The notes beneath the pieces were generated by a model. It did no database searches. It was not told the DNA's origin and worked only from the letters and a program-made list of their open reading frames with translations. A DNA stretch of 64,000 bases, taken from assembly GCA_036937835.1 (NCBI GenBank), contig CM072861.1, positions 7,681,501-7,745,500 on the forward strand, given 5' to 3'. The DNA is from Pampus argenteus (lineage: Eukaryota; Chordata; Actinopteri; Scombriformes; Stromateidae). A program made the position numbers and the translations under genes. Below, one piece after another: positions 12,201-24,450 of this stretch (positions are counted from its first letter, which is position 1; each line of letters begins with the position of its first letter).

Positions 12201-14618
12201 AATTTGTATTTGTTTGTATTCTTTCCAGCACCAGCTGAGGCAGGCCATCAGGCTGGGCTCTCCTCCGTCGCTGATGTGTGTGAAGAGGTCTGAAGATGCT
12301 GGAACCATGTCAGAGGATGATGGTCTACCCTGCAGTCCGCCTGAATACACAGCGCTTCACACAGTCCAGGTAACACACATACACACACAGCTCTGAATAA
12401 AGTCCCGCTGTCCGCACCACCTGAGCATTATCAGCTACAAACACTCTCACATTATTATTATTATTATTATTATTATTTATTTTCTCTCCATCTCTGTCTC
12501 TCAGAAACAGGCTCAGAGGAACAGCTCCATCAGTCTGGAGGCAACAGACAGCGATGAAGACCAGGTATAGATACACGCTTAATCTGCTACTGTAGTCCAG
12601 TTCGTCTGACCTCCAAAATGTAATGCAATTATAAAATCAATAGCATCACATAATGTGTGATCTCTGTGTGTGTGCGTGTGTGTGTGTGTGTGTATCCACC
12701 ATCACCGGCCAAACAGCCAGTAAAGAGTCAAGATTTGTGATTTTATGAAGGTCAGGAGGACTCTTCAGGCTGTGTGAGCGTGCAGCTTTGTGTGGTTGTG
12801 ACATTTCTCCTCATGTGACTACGATGGTAAAAACATCTCGTGATCCAATCTAATCACCGAAACGCTCCTCTTGGTTCTGAATAAAAGCCTCCTTCATGCT
12901 GATTGACCTCTTTCTCTCCACCTTTTATCCGGTCTCTTATTCCTTTCCGTTCCTTCCTACTGTCTTCCTCTGTATCCTCTTGATTGTCGGCCTTCTGACC
13001 TACTGTAGGCGGGTTTGTTGTTCAGCACGTGTGACTTAAATGTCCCATATGCTCCCTAACGAGCCTGTCAGTTAAACCAATTCACTTAAAATGATTTTTC
13101 AGACGGACGGAAAGAAGTGCCAATTCGTGATGAATCCTAAAAACTCCAGCCATTCATTTAGCCTGGCTAGCTATAATGTGGGCCGAACGCACAGCAGTCA
13201 GCAGAATATGACAAATGAGTGTTTAATGATAGTGCAGTTTTGGCCAGTCATTTTCCCAGTGAAGCGAACCACAAATGGCCGGCTACAAAGACATGCACAC
13301 AAAAACCTGAAAATATCCGTTTTTAAAGTACATTCCACACACAGGAATGCGGTCAAGGGGAACAGCGGCAGCAGCGGCACTTTCTGGAGCGTTTCCATTC
13401 GCTGAGAACTGGGGACAGACTTTATGGAGACACAGAATGTTATTTATTTTTTAATGTTATGCCTTGATTTCATCTCAGGACTAATACAGTATTTTTGAGC
13501 TCAGGATGCTAGAGTCTGGGTCAGTCTGTCTTTATGTATACTGTAAATAAGAACAAGTGCAGGCTATGTCATTTGTCTACATGTAGTTTATAGCTTGGCT
13601 CTTCAGTTTGTGGCTTGAAATATTATATGAAAGGAATAATATTTTGGAAACGTTTTGACTGGGGTTTTCTCCACAAAAAGCTATTTATTGGGTTAAAGCC
13701 GCACTAAGCAATATTTTCATATTAACAACGGATCAAATAACGTAATGGAGAAGGTGTTGCTTATAGTGACACATGATTATCACCCAGCCCCGCAGTTCCT
13801 CTCTGCTCTTCAGAGCCTTTTAGCATCTTTCAGCAGATGGTTTTGGTTTTACACCCTGCAACTCTGCACTGCTTTGTTTCACCCTCACCGCTCTCATCAG
13901 CTGTGTTTCCGGCCGCAGCAGGCTCCGATTAACCCACTGTACACTCCCTGCCAGACAAAGTTAAAGATAGTAAGCATAGTTGAGCATTTAGCAGATAAAA
14001 AGATAGATATTACTGTCAGGAGCTGGTGGAGACCAAAGCGGAGATAAAAGAGAGTACACGTGGTCTTACTTTCCACGTGTGGCCTGAAACATGATGATGA
14101 TTTAACTGTGTGTCTGCTGGATGTGTAAATAAACAAAGTTAGCAATAGCAACTTTAAAGGGTGATAACGATGCCCCCAAGAGGCCAAAATAATCAGTTCA
14201 TGCTGGTTTACGGTAGTTAAGAGTTTAAAGTCAGTTTGTGAAGCTCAGGATTGAGCCTGACATCAGTATTCATTTCCTGTCATGGGAATGAATCTTATGT
14301 TTTTCTTTGGTGTATATATTTTTATTATTATGTCTGGATAAGAATAATGTAATTCAGAGGCCTCTTAAATCAAAAGATCTTCAGCTCTGATCCATACAGT
14401 AAATTCACAAAGACAAATACGTACTGTTATGTATCTGTAGCACAGTGAGTAACTGTCATGTGCTTTGTGTGTGATGCTTCGGGCTGTGTGTGTGTGTGTG
14501 TGTGTGTGTGTATTGGTTGGTGTGGTCACAACTAACACTCAAACTGCTCTTCAAACCTTAAATGGAAGCCTGCTGCTTGACCTCCTCTTCCTTCTCTCTG
14601 TTTTTCGGTCAGTCTTTG

Positions 14619-14657
<39 letters not shown>

Positions 14658-14722
14658 TGTACATTCCAATGGTTTCGCTGGCAGTCAGTGTGTCTGCATG
14701 CAGTTACAGCATTTAGACTCTG

Positions 14723-14765
<43 letters not shown>

Positions 14766-17700
14766 ATCTCTCTCTCTATATCTATCTCTCTCTATCTATC
14801 ATCCTCACACACACAGACACACACACACACACACACAGAGAGAGAGAGATAGAGAGAGAGAGAAACATAAATAAATAAATCTAGATGTCAACAAACAAGA
14901 ACTATACTCATATTCCTCTAATAGTTACATGAACTCATAGTCCAGGTATGAGTCAGACTTGAATGCAATTCTTAAAGGGTCACTTCACCCAAACAAAAAC
15001 ATTTCATATCCACCCACCTTCGATGGTGTCTTGCCATGTGAGTATTTTTGGTTTTATCTGCAGAGGTTTATTTATTTTAACTAAAGACTTTGGACACCAA
15101 CCCCAACATAACAGAGCTGATTTTAGTAAATTTGCTCAAAAAATTATATTTGAAAAACTGAAAAGCAGATACCCTTCCATAAACAAAGTCCTGGTGCCTC
15201 AGGATAACTGACATTACAGACAGACATTTTTAGAAAGTGCTCCCTGTGCTCAGGTGTGTGTTGCAGTATGTGCATAAAAGTGAATTTGTCTTAGCAGAGA
15301 GAGAGACACTTCTGCTGTGATGACAGACTAAGTGTTGGTGTTGCAGATAAGGACAGTGAATATTTATACAGCTGGACTCCCTCTCTTTCTTTCTCTTACG
15401 CTCACTCTCTGTTATTCTTGCTTTTTTTCCGTTAGTTTCCTTATCTGCTGCCTTCATCACTGAAAGTGAAAATCAACCCCTTTTTTCATAATCCACATAC
15501 TTAATTCTTCCCAGCCTCGATGTCGGGCTGTTTAGTTTCTCAAACCCGGGAACAGGACAGCGAACGATGACTCAAATCTGTGACGTGAGCAGCTCTGTCT
15601 GGAGCTGATCCACCGGGAAACAATGGGAGATAGAGTTTGTGGATACTGTGGCATATGGATACAATTTCCCCTAGACATGGGTGGACAAATCCAAGTGTTT
15701 GCCAGTGGACCTCATCCAGAGGTGTCCCCAGATGACGTCACAGATTTGGGTGCAGGGCGTTTAGCTGTATTCACAATGCTTGAGGAATATTTATCTTCTG
15801 TTTATTTTTGTAGTGAACCCCTCTGTCTCTGTCTCTTCCCGGCAGTCCTGTGCGGCCTCCAACAGAACAGTGAGCCCCCTGGTGGTGGTTCCAGGGGACT
15901 TCAGTCAGCCGGCCAGTCCCTTCGGCTGTCTGGACAACTCGGCCGCTAAACACAAGTTGGGCCTGAGACACAAAGCCTGCAATAAGAGGAAGCCTGCAAA
16001 TGTAAGACACGTACAAGAAGCACACACCAAAGGGGACACACACTCCTACACCCCTACCTTTACACTGTAACACTGTTTAAATGTCATTGCTGTGTTAATA
16101 ATAACTGCGTTCTGCGTTCCCCACAAAAGTCTTTTTACGATTAGAAATACTGGAGTCAAAAATTTGATTTCTAAGACAATGGTCCCCAGGTTTTACGTAC
16201 CATCAGTGGTATTATGCAAAGTAGGATGATGGAGCAAATTTAAATAAATGAGCTGTGTGTTCACCACTAAAATGCATCAACCTCCAGTCGTTGACACAAA
16301 TCTGAAGAGAAATCTTTTATCATCTTAAAATATAGAAAAGTAGTGCAATACACCATCTTACAGTATCTCATCCCATTACAGTGGCTTATCTAACCTTGTC
16401 ACAGTTTCTTAAAAATTTTTAAGTTTGAAGTTTTCAATTAAGATGCAGGTGATGTGTTGTATTGAATACTTATTAAATGACTAGTATTACTACATAGGAA
16501 CTGTATGTAATTTCAATCACAATGACATGAGTGTTATCTTTGTCACTTTATCCAACTCTGCATTAGTATCAATATATGTAGTATGTAAAACTTAATAAAA
16601 ACTTAACGGTGAACTGAATAACAGGAACAATGTTTTGTTATTTGTTCCTGCAGAGGCTGGAGATCAAAGCAGAGAGAGACTCAGTGGTGAAGGAGATTCT
16701 GAACACGTCCTTTCCAGACTCTTCAGAGGAGCAAGGAGAACAGAAGACGAGAGGTTAGATTGCTCTTTGTTTTCCTTCTTCCCCCACTTCAAACCTGTGA
16801 CTCTGCACCATTCTCCCACTATAATCCCTGACATCTGTTTCTGCCTGTGATGCAGATGCAAGTGGGGATGAACTGAAGCTGAAGGTGGAGAGAGGAGAAG
16901 AAGAAGAAGAAGGTGAAGAAGAAGAAGAAAAAGAGGAGGAGGAGAAAGAGCAACCACAGCATTCCAGAGACTCCCTGTTGAGAGATAAGGAGGAGTGGGA
17001 GGAGGGAGAAGATGGGTCGGAAGCTGAACAGGATGTTTCTCGCAGCCTGGACGCTTCCTCTCCTCCTGAGCCGTGTCTCTCAGAGGAGGAAGTGGCAGAC
17101 GCTCAGCCCACCTCCAAGCCTGGCTCACGAGCCTCCTCTGTGGACAGTCCCAGGTGATTAGACATCATTTCCTCCTTGGTTTCTCCTTATCACACTCTGA
17201 TTTGTTTCAGTTTTCTCCTCCTCTCAATCTGATCCCTTAATTTCTGCTTCTAGAGCCACACCCGAGCCCCCTGCTGGTGAGACAGAGTATCTGCTGGACA
17301 CTCCGTCTATTGCCTATGAAACAGAGGTGAACAGCGATGACAGTAACATAACGCTGGGAAGAGGAGGAGAAGAAGTCCAGGAAACTAGGGAGGAGGAGAA
17401 CTCCTTCTTACAGGAGGTGCTGAGCTCCTTAAAGACGCCCCTTGCATCTTGCTCATTAGGCATGGAGACCGACGCTGTCCTAGAGATCGAGGAGGAGGAG
17501 GAGGAGAAGGAAGAAGAAGAAGCGGAGGTAGAAGAAGGAGAGGAGGTGAAGGAAGAGGACGCAGAGGAGGAAGAGTCTGTCAGTTATCAGGCGGCTCCCT
17601 CTGGTTTGCTCCTGTTGGGTCAGAGTGCCGAGGAGGAAGAAGAGGAGGAGGAGGAGGAGGAGGCTGCTGCTCCGTGGAGTGTGAACACTTCCTGTCAGGA

Positions 17701-20700
17701 TGTCAAAGAAGAGGATAAACATAAGGACGGAGTGGAGGCAGAGGAAGAAGAACTAGAGGTGGAACAGTTCAGTCAACACAGTGTATGTATTTTTGAATCA
17801 TTGTATAATATCAATACTTATGACTTCATAACTTTCCTGATAATTATTACGTGTACATCCATGGTTACAATGAAAACAGGATCAGATGTATCCTTCCATG
17901 TTTTTATATATATAATGCAGTTCAACTGTCATTACCATTTAAATGTCGCAGCACTATGCATTGTGGGATATCCCCACTTTTAAGAAAAGTGTGCAGTGTT
18001 GCAGTGTGGAGAAAGAGCTCAAAAATTCACCTAGAGAGTCCTCAATACGATTCCATCAGTGTGAGCAGAGGGAAGAGGGAACTGCTGCTGTCTCCGTAGC
18101 ATCATTATACATCCTGCTTGTATCCCAGAAAGCTGTAGCTCCAAAATTTAGAATATGATTATGATTATCCCCCAAATAAATGTTAGCTTTGCCAGAAGGA
18201 TATGATTAACAGAATGAAAAACTAGCAAAAAGAGTTAAAAACATCTCTATTTTGTAACCTCTGGCATGTATTTTGTATAGAAAACAATGTGTGTGCAGTT
18301 AAAAATGTAAATCTCTACTATTCCTCTTTTTTCCCCCTCACTCATTTTTTCTCCAGCAGCAGGAGGAGGAGGAAAGAGAAAGAGAGGAGACTGAGGAAGT
18401 CAAACCTGAGGGAGAAGACAACCTGCTCCCAAGAAAAACAGACCAACAGACAGATGAAGAAGAAGAAGAAGACCAGAGTGAGGGAGAGGAGGAAGCAATA
18501 GAACTGGAGAAGGAGTTTGAGGTGGAGGAGGAGGGGCAGGAGAAGAGAGAAGAGGACGATGAGGAGGTGAAGAAATGGAAGGAGAGAGTTGAAGAGGCAG
18601 AGGAGGCAAAAGAAGAAGAAGAGAGGGAAGACGCAGAAGAGATGCCAGAGATGTTTCCTGATGAAGCAGGCAGAGAGGTTCACAGTGTTACACCATCGCA
18701 GGAGGTAGATGAAGGTGTAGATGTTGCTGTTGGATATGATGATGATGATGATGATGATAAAATCCCTGCAGACCTGGGTGGTCAGGAATCTGCCACAGCG
18801 CATGAGAGCCAAGCAGCTTCCAATCAAACCTCTGAAGATGAAATGAGTGATGAAGAAAAGAGAGCGGAGGAGGGTGTAGTGATGGAGCACATGGAAGAAA
18901 AATCAGATCCAGAGGAAGACATGGAAGCAAACCGAGCTGGCGCTGATGACACTGAACCAAACCTGGAGCAGGAATGTGTAGAAGTACTAGACTCCAAGCA
19001 TGTGGAAACAAATCAAACTGAAGTGAACCAAACAGCCGCAGAACAAGTTTCCTCAAGACCTTCTTCTTTGTTTCTTCAGGAGTCACATAATGAAAGTCAG
19101 TCAGAGGATAGTAAGACCAGTCCCAACACTGCTACCACCACCATCCACATAAACCTAGTCTCTCCCAGCTCAGAGAAAGTTGCATTCTCCTTTCAGCAGT
19201 CTCCAACTGCTGCAGATCCCAAAGTGGCTGAGACATCTTCTCATGCTGGTACAGCAACAGAGCAAATGACAGCATCTACAGATGAAGCCTCAGCTGACAA
19301 AGTGGAGGAAGAAGAAGAAGAAGACGAGGAAGGAAAACAGTCCTCTGAAGACGCTACGCCTCCTCCATCTGTGGAGGAAACGGTCAACCAGTCATCCAGC
19401 TCTTCAGATCAGAGCAAAGTCCGCTTCACTGTCAACCCCACCTGGCAGAGATCACTCTCTAACGGAGATGCCAAAGACAGAGTGACATCTCCTTCCTCCC
19501 CACCCGTCTGCGTCTCCTCTTCGTCGTCTGCCGTCACAGGACCTACAGCCAAGAAAGACCCGCAAGTGGAAGCAGAGCCAGCGAGTCCGGCTAAGGTTGA
19601 ATCGGCGTTGAGCTCTGGTAGAGCGAGGAATGCAGGAAGCACCGCTGCCAAACCGCAGGGCGATGCATCACAGGCACCCGTCAAAGCTCCAGCCTCAGCT
19701 GCTGCAGCCACAGAAGGTAAAGAAACGTCACCCGTGCGTCGACTCGTCTTGTCATCTGTGTCGAGGCCTGTTTTCAGAGTTCCTGAGCTTTGATCGTACA
19801 CATAATTTTCTGTCCGACTCATATTTTCTACATGCAGTGAAAGTAGTCACATGAGGTGAACAGGCTGTTAAAATAAAGTTATAGCAAAAAGTCCAACTTT
19901 TATTCACCCTCCCATCTACAGAGAGCCCCGTGGTGGTGGAGGGAAACCCCGACAATCCGTTTGGAGTTCGACTGAGGAAGACGGTGGCTCTGCACCGCTT
20001 CAGCTCCGAGGAGGAACACACAGAGGTAATCATATCAACTCTGTCACTGTTGGTAATGGGTCACAAGGTAGTGCAATAGAAATGAGAATTAATGAAAGCT
20101 GCTATTAGCAATATTTTGTATTAACAGTGGATGAAATGATTGTGTGAGAGAGAATTATTTTTTTAACGTCTTTAGGCTCATTATTTTGGTATGGCTCATC
20201 ATACAGCATGCAGCAGCTAAAGAGTCAATTCAGAGTTACATACATCTGGTGGCAAAAGACTCAAATCAGTTATGTTGTTGTTGTTGTTGTTGTTTACAAT
20301 TTGTATCTGCTGCCCACATGTGGCCCAAAAAACAGTAAATGCAGATTCAAGCGACTTTACATTTTATACATATTATCTGTTTTACTCTCATTCAGCCTCC
20401 TGTCGAGCCGCCAGTTCAGCCAACCAGCTGTAAAGTTGAGTCACCGCAGCCAATCAGCGTTAAGCCCTCCATAAATCAGCCAGTCATCAACAAACCTGCC
20501 CTCCCTAAGAAACCAGAGGTACATGGAGACAGTGGAGTGAAAACCAAGCGTATCTCAGGTGTGTATATACACACACTCACATGCTGAGCCTTCACTGTGT
20601 TTGGGTTTGTTATTGTTACTACTCTATGAGGCTGACAGATTTCTTGCTTTTTCCTGCTGTGTTGTTGATTCAGACTCAGCTGCAGTTCGTGGTGTTTCTG

Positions 20701-22553
20701 GTGGATCTGATTCTCCCAGCTGGATCTCTGTAGCTAAACAGAAACAGAAGATCTATAAAGAAACACCACTGAATGAGATTACTGTCAAAAAGGTAATAAC
20801 ACAAAACAGGATAAAGCATTGGGTACAATATTAAATATGACTCGGACCATGATGAAGTCAAGAAACACAAAAACTAGATGCCTACCGCCCATGGGAGGTG
20901 CAGAATCTAAATAAAGTTAGTTGTAGCATTCATGTAAATGTTTTTGAGCTACAATGAGAGAGTCATTAGTGATAAGTTCAGTCTAGTGTTGTGCTGTTAT
21001 AATTCAAGTATACAGAAACAGAAGTGTTTTATTTTTCATGTAAATTGTAGTTCAGGCCAGAAAATGATGTAATTTTTAATGTTTTCCAATGAAAATACAT
21101 AGTTCAGAGGAGAATGCACTTGGATGATCGCGTACCCCCATGTTTTTTTTGTTGTTTCCCCCCCCCTCTGGTTGTGTATGTATGTATGTATGTATGTATA
21201 CACACATTTGCAGCCACGTGTAATTCGATACAACAGCCTGTGTCATGAATCTGTATTTTAAAAGACTTTGCTGCTCTCTGTCATCAGGAGGAACAAGAGA
21301 GGAAACCTTCACCATCGATGTACGTCAGCTCAGCTGCAAGCAGGGAGCAGAGCAACAAAACACCAGAATCTAGCAGCAAAGGTCAGAACACACACACACA
21401 CACACACACATATATACACATATATATATATATACACACGGCACGGGTCACTTGAAATCGCAAAAGATATTTATTTTATTTTTATATTTATTTTCAAAAG
21501 CACATGAGTTGTAGCATGGGTACGTTTTCAGAATTCATATCTAACATGCTGGGTAACCACTTTGAACTACACAATAAACAAAGCATCTTAATTTTAGTAG
21601 TTTTAAAAGTAAACCCTTCCTGGGTCAACTTGTTGCATCCAAGACGATTTGACTGATGTGATTCTGCCCCCGTGTGGACAAACTCTGCTACTGCTACTGA
21701 CCCAACAATGTTCATTTCACCTCACGTTTTAACTTTAATCATACTGCATTTTGCTAATGCTATAAATATTACATTTTCTTTTAAATCCCATAGAAACTCA
21801 TTTTCATCTTCCCTCATAAGCCCAAAATGCCCAGTATTGCACACTGATTTATGAGCTAATTATTGGGACGTGAAGTTTTATAGCCATGCATTATGGGTCA
21901 TATAATGCATGAAAGTCTATGGATGGCCATTTCGCCCCATTGTATTCATGTCTTATTATCTATATATGGTAAACATTCCAATACATATGATTATAAAGTC
22001 CTCTAAATGTAACTTCTCTTCAGGAAATACATGTTTCTGTTTTGTTCCTCCAGTGAGTCCGTTGGACATCAGTAAGCCTTCAGTGTCTGTAGAAAAGGAG
22101 ACCAAGAGGGCTCTCTCCCCTCCGACTCCAGTGCCAGCCCAACCTCCAAAATCCCAGGCGCTGCCCTGCCCCGTCGCTCCCAAACCTCAGCTTCCCCCTG
22201 CCGCCGCAAAACACCCACCTCAGCCTACCCCAGCCCAACGATCTCTGTCCCCTCCTACTCCTGTTCCTGTTCCCTTAAAACCTCCATCTTGCACAAGCTC
22301 AACATCTGTCTCCAAAACTGCCACCCCATCCATGACACCGCAGGCCCAGAGCACGACACTCACCTCCGCTCCTTTCTCATCGAGAACCACCCCGCCGCAG
22401 TCTGGTTCAAGAGCTCCGGCAATTTCTGGCCAGACACCGTCCACCCAGCGAGGCCTACCGCCCCCAGATTCGCCCCAGGACGAGCCCCCCTGGATGGCTC
22501 TGGCCAAGAAGAAAGCCAAAGCTTGGAGCGAGATGCCTCAGATTGTCCAGTGA
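6223..22553 (+). CDS. kiaa1210: CRACD/KIAA1211-family protein, probable KIAA1210 orthologue (1330 aa, 15 exons)
   Basis: Coding exons: 6223-6289, 9150-9324, 10236-10362, 12229-12369, 12505-12564, 15846-16001, 16654-16753, 16856-17153, 17254-17782, 18357-19716, 19922-20025, 20396-20558, 20674-20792, 21288-21381, 22054-22553. All introns are GT-AG and phases agree (3993 nt with stop). Family blocks in order: basic KKKSKFQTFKKFF (residues 24-36), GSKALSHDSVF (87-97), LDNSAAKHKL (219-228), a Glu-rich region (about 276-900), NPFGVRLRKT (1016-1025), SPSWISVAKQKQK (1107-1119) and the C-terminal WMALAKKKAKAWSEMPQ before the stop. These blocks mark CRACD, CRACDL and KIAA1210; CRACD inhibits actin capping protein. 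I chose KIAA1210 because the neighbour is LONRF3-like, as on human Xq24. The ATG at 6223 has a good context (gccATGG). Actin-related function is inferred from CRACD; human KIAA1210 is reported as an acrosomal protein. Confidence 0.85.
12451..12478. repeat. (ATT)n microsatellite in intron 4
   Basis: About nine ATT units, sitting 26 bases before the acceptor of the 60-nt exon at 12505 and so replacing part of the usual pyrimidine tract region. Confidence 0.9.
13690..14190. repeat. Dispersed fish repeat, MITE-like, in intron 5
   Basis: Begins near GGTTAAAGCCGCACTAAGCAA and ends near AAAGTTAGCAATAGCAACTTTAAAGGG. I recognise this pair of ends from a common teleost repeat. A short related piece (GCTGCTATTAGCAATATTTTGTATTAAC) lies at about 20097-20125. 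It contains no coding capacity and the family name is unknown to me. Confidence 0.45.
14485..14864. repeat. Compound microsatellite cluster (TG, CT, TCTA, CA, GA) in intron 5
   Basis: (TG)13 at 14485-14510, (TG)14 at 14623-14650, then (CT)18 from 14724 running into TCTA-type units, (CA)n around 14806-14836 and GA-rich sequence to 14864. The CT block and the GA block are mutual inverses with the CA block between them, so one strand can fold back on itself. Cys-Val and Ser-Leu frames here are artefacts. Confidence 0.9.
14973..15130 (+). repeat. Fragment of a dispersed fish repeat
   Basis: Starts with AAAGGGTCACTTCACCCAAA, a word I recognise as the start of a widespread teleost short repeat. 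The rest is too diverged to define its end. Confidence 0.35.
21388..21438. repeat. Compound (AC)n/(TA)n microsatellite
   Basis: An AC run then alternating TATATACACA. It starts six bases after the donor of the exon ending at 21381, so length changes could affect that splice site. Confidence 0.9.
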
Positions 22554-23602
22554 TGGACACGAGGTGTTGAGGACGGTCTAGTACACTGGCCCTGAGAGGT
22601 TCAGATCTGAAAAGAGGTTGGAGTGATGCCCAAGTGGGCCAAGAGTCTGGATGGACCAGAATGCATTTGCACACAAAGAGATGTTTTTTTTTTTTTTTTG
22701 TTGTTGTTGTTGTTTCTGTTTTGATTGTTTTCTTACTTCCTGCTTCCTATTCTGGCTTCAGGCTTCGGATTGGTACAAACTCACCAATTACACGGCCAAA
22801 GTCAGGCTCAGCTTCTTTATGTCCTTATGTTGTACAGTTTGTCATATTTTCTAATCGACAGTTTTAGCATATTATAAGGTGCCTGAATGAGAGAAAGAGT
22901 TAAGTAACACACATGATATCACTTAACATTTGACAGAAAGAAAAGGAAAGAGACATTATTTTATAAAGAAGATACTTTAATCACAATAAATTAGTTAAGA
23001 ATGAAGATAAAGACGCAAAGTAAATCTTGGAGCTAGAGATTAATTGTTCTGTCTTTAAGAATGAGTGTGGTCTGTCTCAGTCTCAGTGTGCATGTGTGTT
23101 TGTTTTAAGGCAGTGATGCACGCTCACAATTTGAGGAATGTGGAAAATATTGTCTCCATGACTGGAGGGTAAAGTGGGACCTCTAACATCTAAGTAAAAA
23201 TTTGCTGATCCACGTTTCCTCAAACGGCTGTCTGTGTATCACATTCTTTGAGCGAATATATTTCCTGTTACATGATCCACAGACGCCGAACTAACGATGT
23301 TCAAGGTTTTTTGCGAGTGCCGAGTGTGTCGAACGTCTTTCAGGTTGTCAAATGTAAATTAGACTTTTAATTTTCTCTTTTTGATATTTTGAATACATAA
23401 CAGATTATCTGTTAGCATCCTACAGAAATCTATGATCTTCAAACGATACTTTTTTTTTACTGCATCATCATGTTGGCAGCCTGATCCTGGTTGGTATGAA
23501 ACATTTTGCAAATACAACCAAACATTTGGAGATTGGTTCGCTGGAGGATGACTAAAAGGAAAGCGTGTTTCACAGTTAAAAGTTTTCATTGTATCAATTA
23601 AA
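22554..23602 (+). other. 3' untranslated region of the CRACD-family gene with candidate poly(A) signals
   Basis: Follows the stop at 22551-22553. It contains a T16 run with (TTG)n at 22684-22714, AATAAA at 22985-22990 and a variant ATTAAA at 23597-23602. Which signal is used cannot be told from sequence. Confidence 0.4.
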
Positions 23603-23857
23603 TCTTATCTATCACAGTAACTATGTATGTTTTATGCATTTCGGGGTTTTTTTTTATTGCCTTTTGAAAGTGTGTCTTGTACATAAAATGTGCAGTAAAT
23701 AACTAATGAACTTTGTCTGTGTTTTTATTTCTCATCTCTCTGTAGGTCCTTGCACAGTTTTGGTGGAGAAATTATAAAAAATGTAGTAATATTCATCCAT
23801 ATTGCATAAAAAACAACCAGCCAAATTAAAGTGTCCAGGTGAAAAATTTAGCATGTA

Positions 23858-24450
23858 GAGGTGCTGGTCATAAAATTAGAATATCGAGGAAAAAGTTGAT
23901 TTCTTTCAGTAATTCCATTCAAAAAGTGAAACTTGTATAATGTATACATTCAATTCACATAGACTGAAATATTTCAAGTGTTTATTTCTCTTAATTTTAA
24001 TGATTATAACTGACAAATGATAAAAACCCAAACTGAGTATCTCAGAAAATCAGAATATTGTGGCTTCTGTGGTTCAATATTGAAGACACCTGGTAGCACA
24101 CGCTAATCAGCTAATTAACTCAAAACACCTGCAAAGGCCTTTAAATGGCCTCTCAGTCTAGTTCTGTAAGCTACACATTCATTCATGACATGATAGTTGT
24201 CCAAAGGACAGCCATTGACACCTTGCACAAGGAGGGCAAGACAAAAAAAAGGTCATTGCTGAAGAGGCTGTTCCGTGTCCAAGCATATTAATAGAGAGGC
24301 GAAGGGAAGGAAAAGATGTGGTAGAAAAAAGTGTACAAGCAGTAGGGATAATCACACACACACACACAGATGTATGCAAGACATGAGCTTCAGCTGTCCC
24401 ATTACTTGTTTCAAGTCACTCTTGAACAAGAGACAAGAGACAGCGTCAGA
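23858..24450 (+). mobile_element. Tc1/mariner-type transposon relic, 3'-truncated
   Basis: The left end carries GGTCATAAAATTAGAATATC followed by the non-coding region typical of a common fish Tc1-like element. From about 24196 the transposase N-terminus can be read in broken frames: VVQRTAIDTLHKEGK, then KHINREAKGRKRCGRKKCTS, then LLNKRQ. These belong to the helix-turn-helix DNA-binding part of Tc1-like transposases. Frameshifts, a (CA)n insertion near 24355-24369 and loss of everything after LLNKRQ, including the whole DDE catalytic domain, make it dead. No right-hand terminal repeat is seen. Confidence 0.75.

Noticed and set aside
16664..17128. 154-codon minus-strand Leu/Pro/Ser-rich frame
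   Set aside because: It lies opposite the Glu-rich exons of the CRACD-family gene and crosses their introns; its composition is explained by GAG/GAA triplets.
18342..18890. 182-codon minus-strand hydrophobic frame resembling a membrane protein
   Set aside because: Hydrophobicity arises from reading CTC/TTC opposite Glu codons; no conserved features.
19717..19793. Extension of the large acidic exon to a stop at 19793
   Set aside because: A good donor (GAAG|GTAAAG) at 19716 joins in phase to an exon with the conserved NPFGVRLRKT block; the extension is intron.
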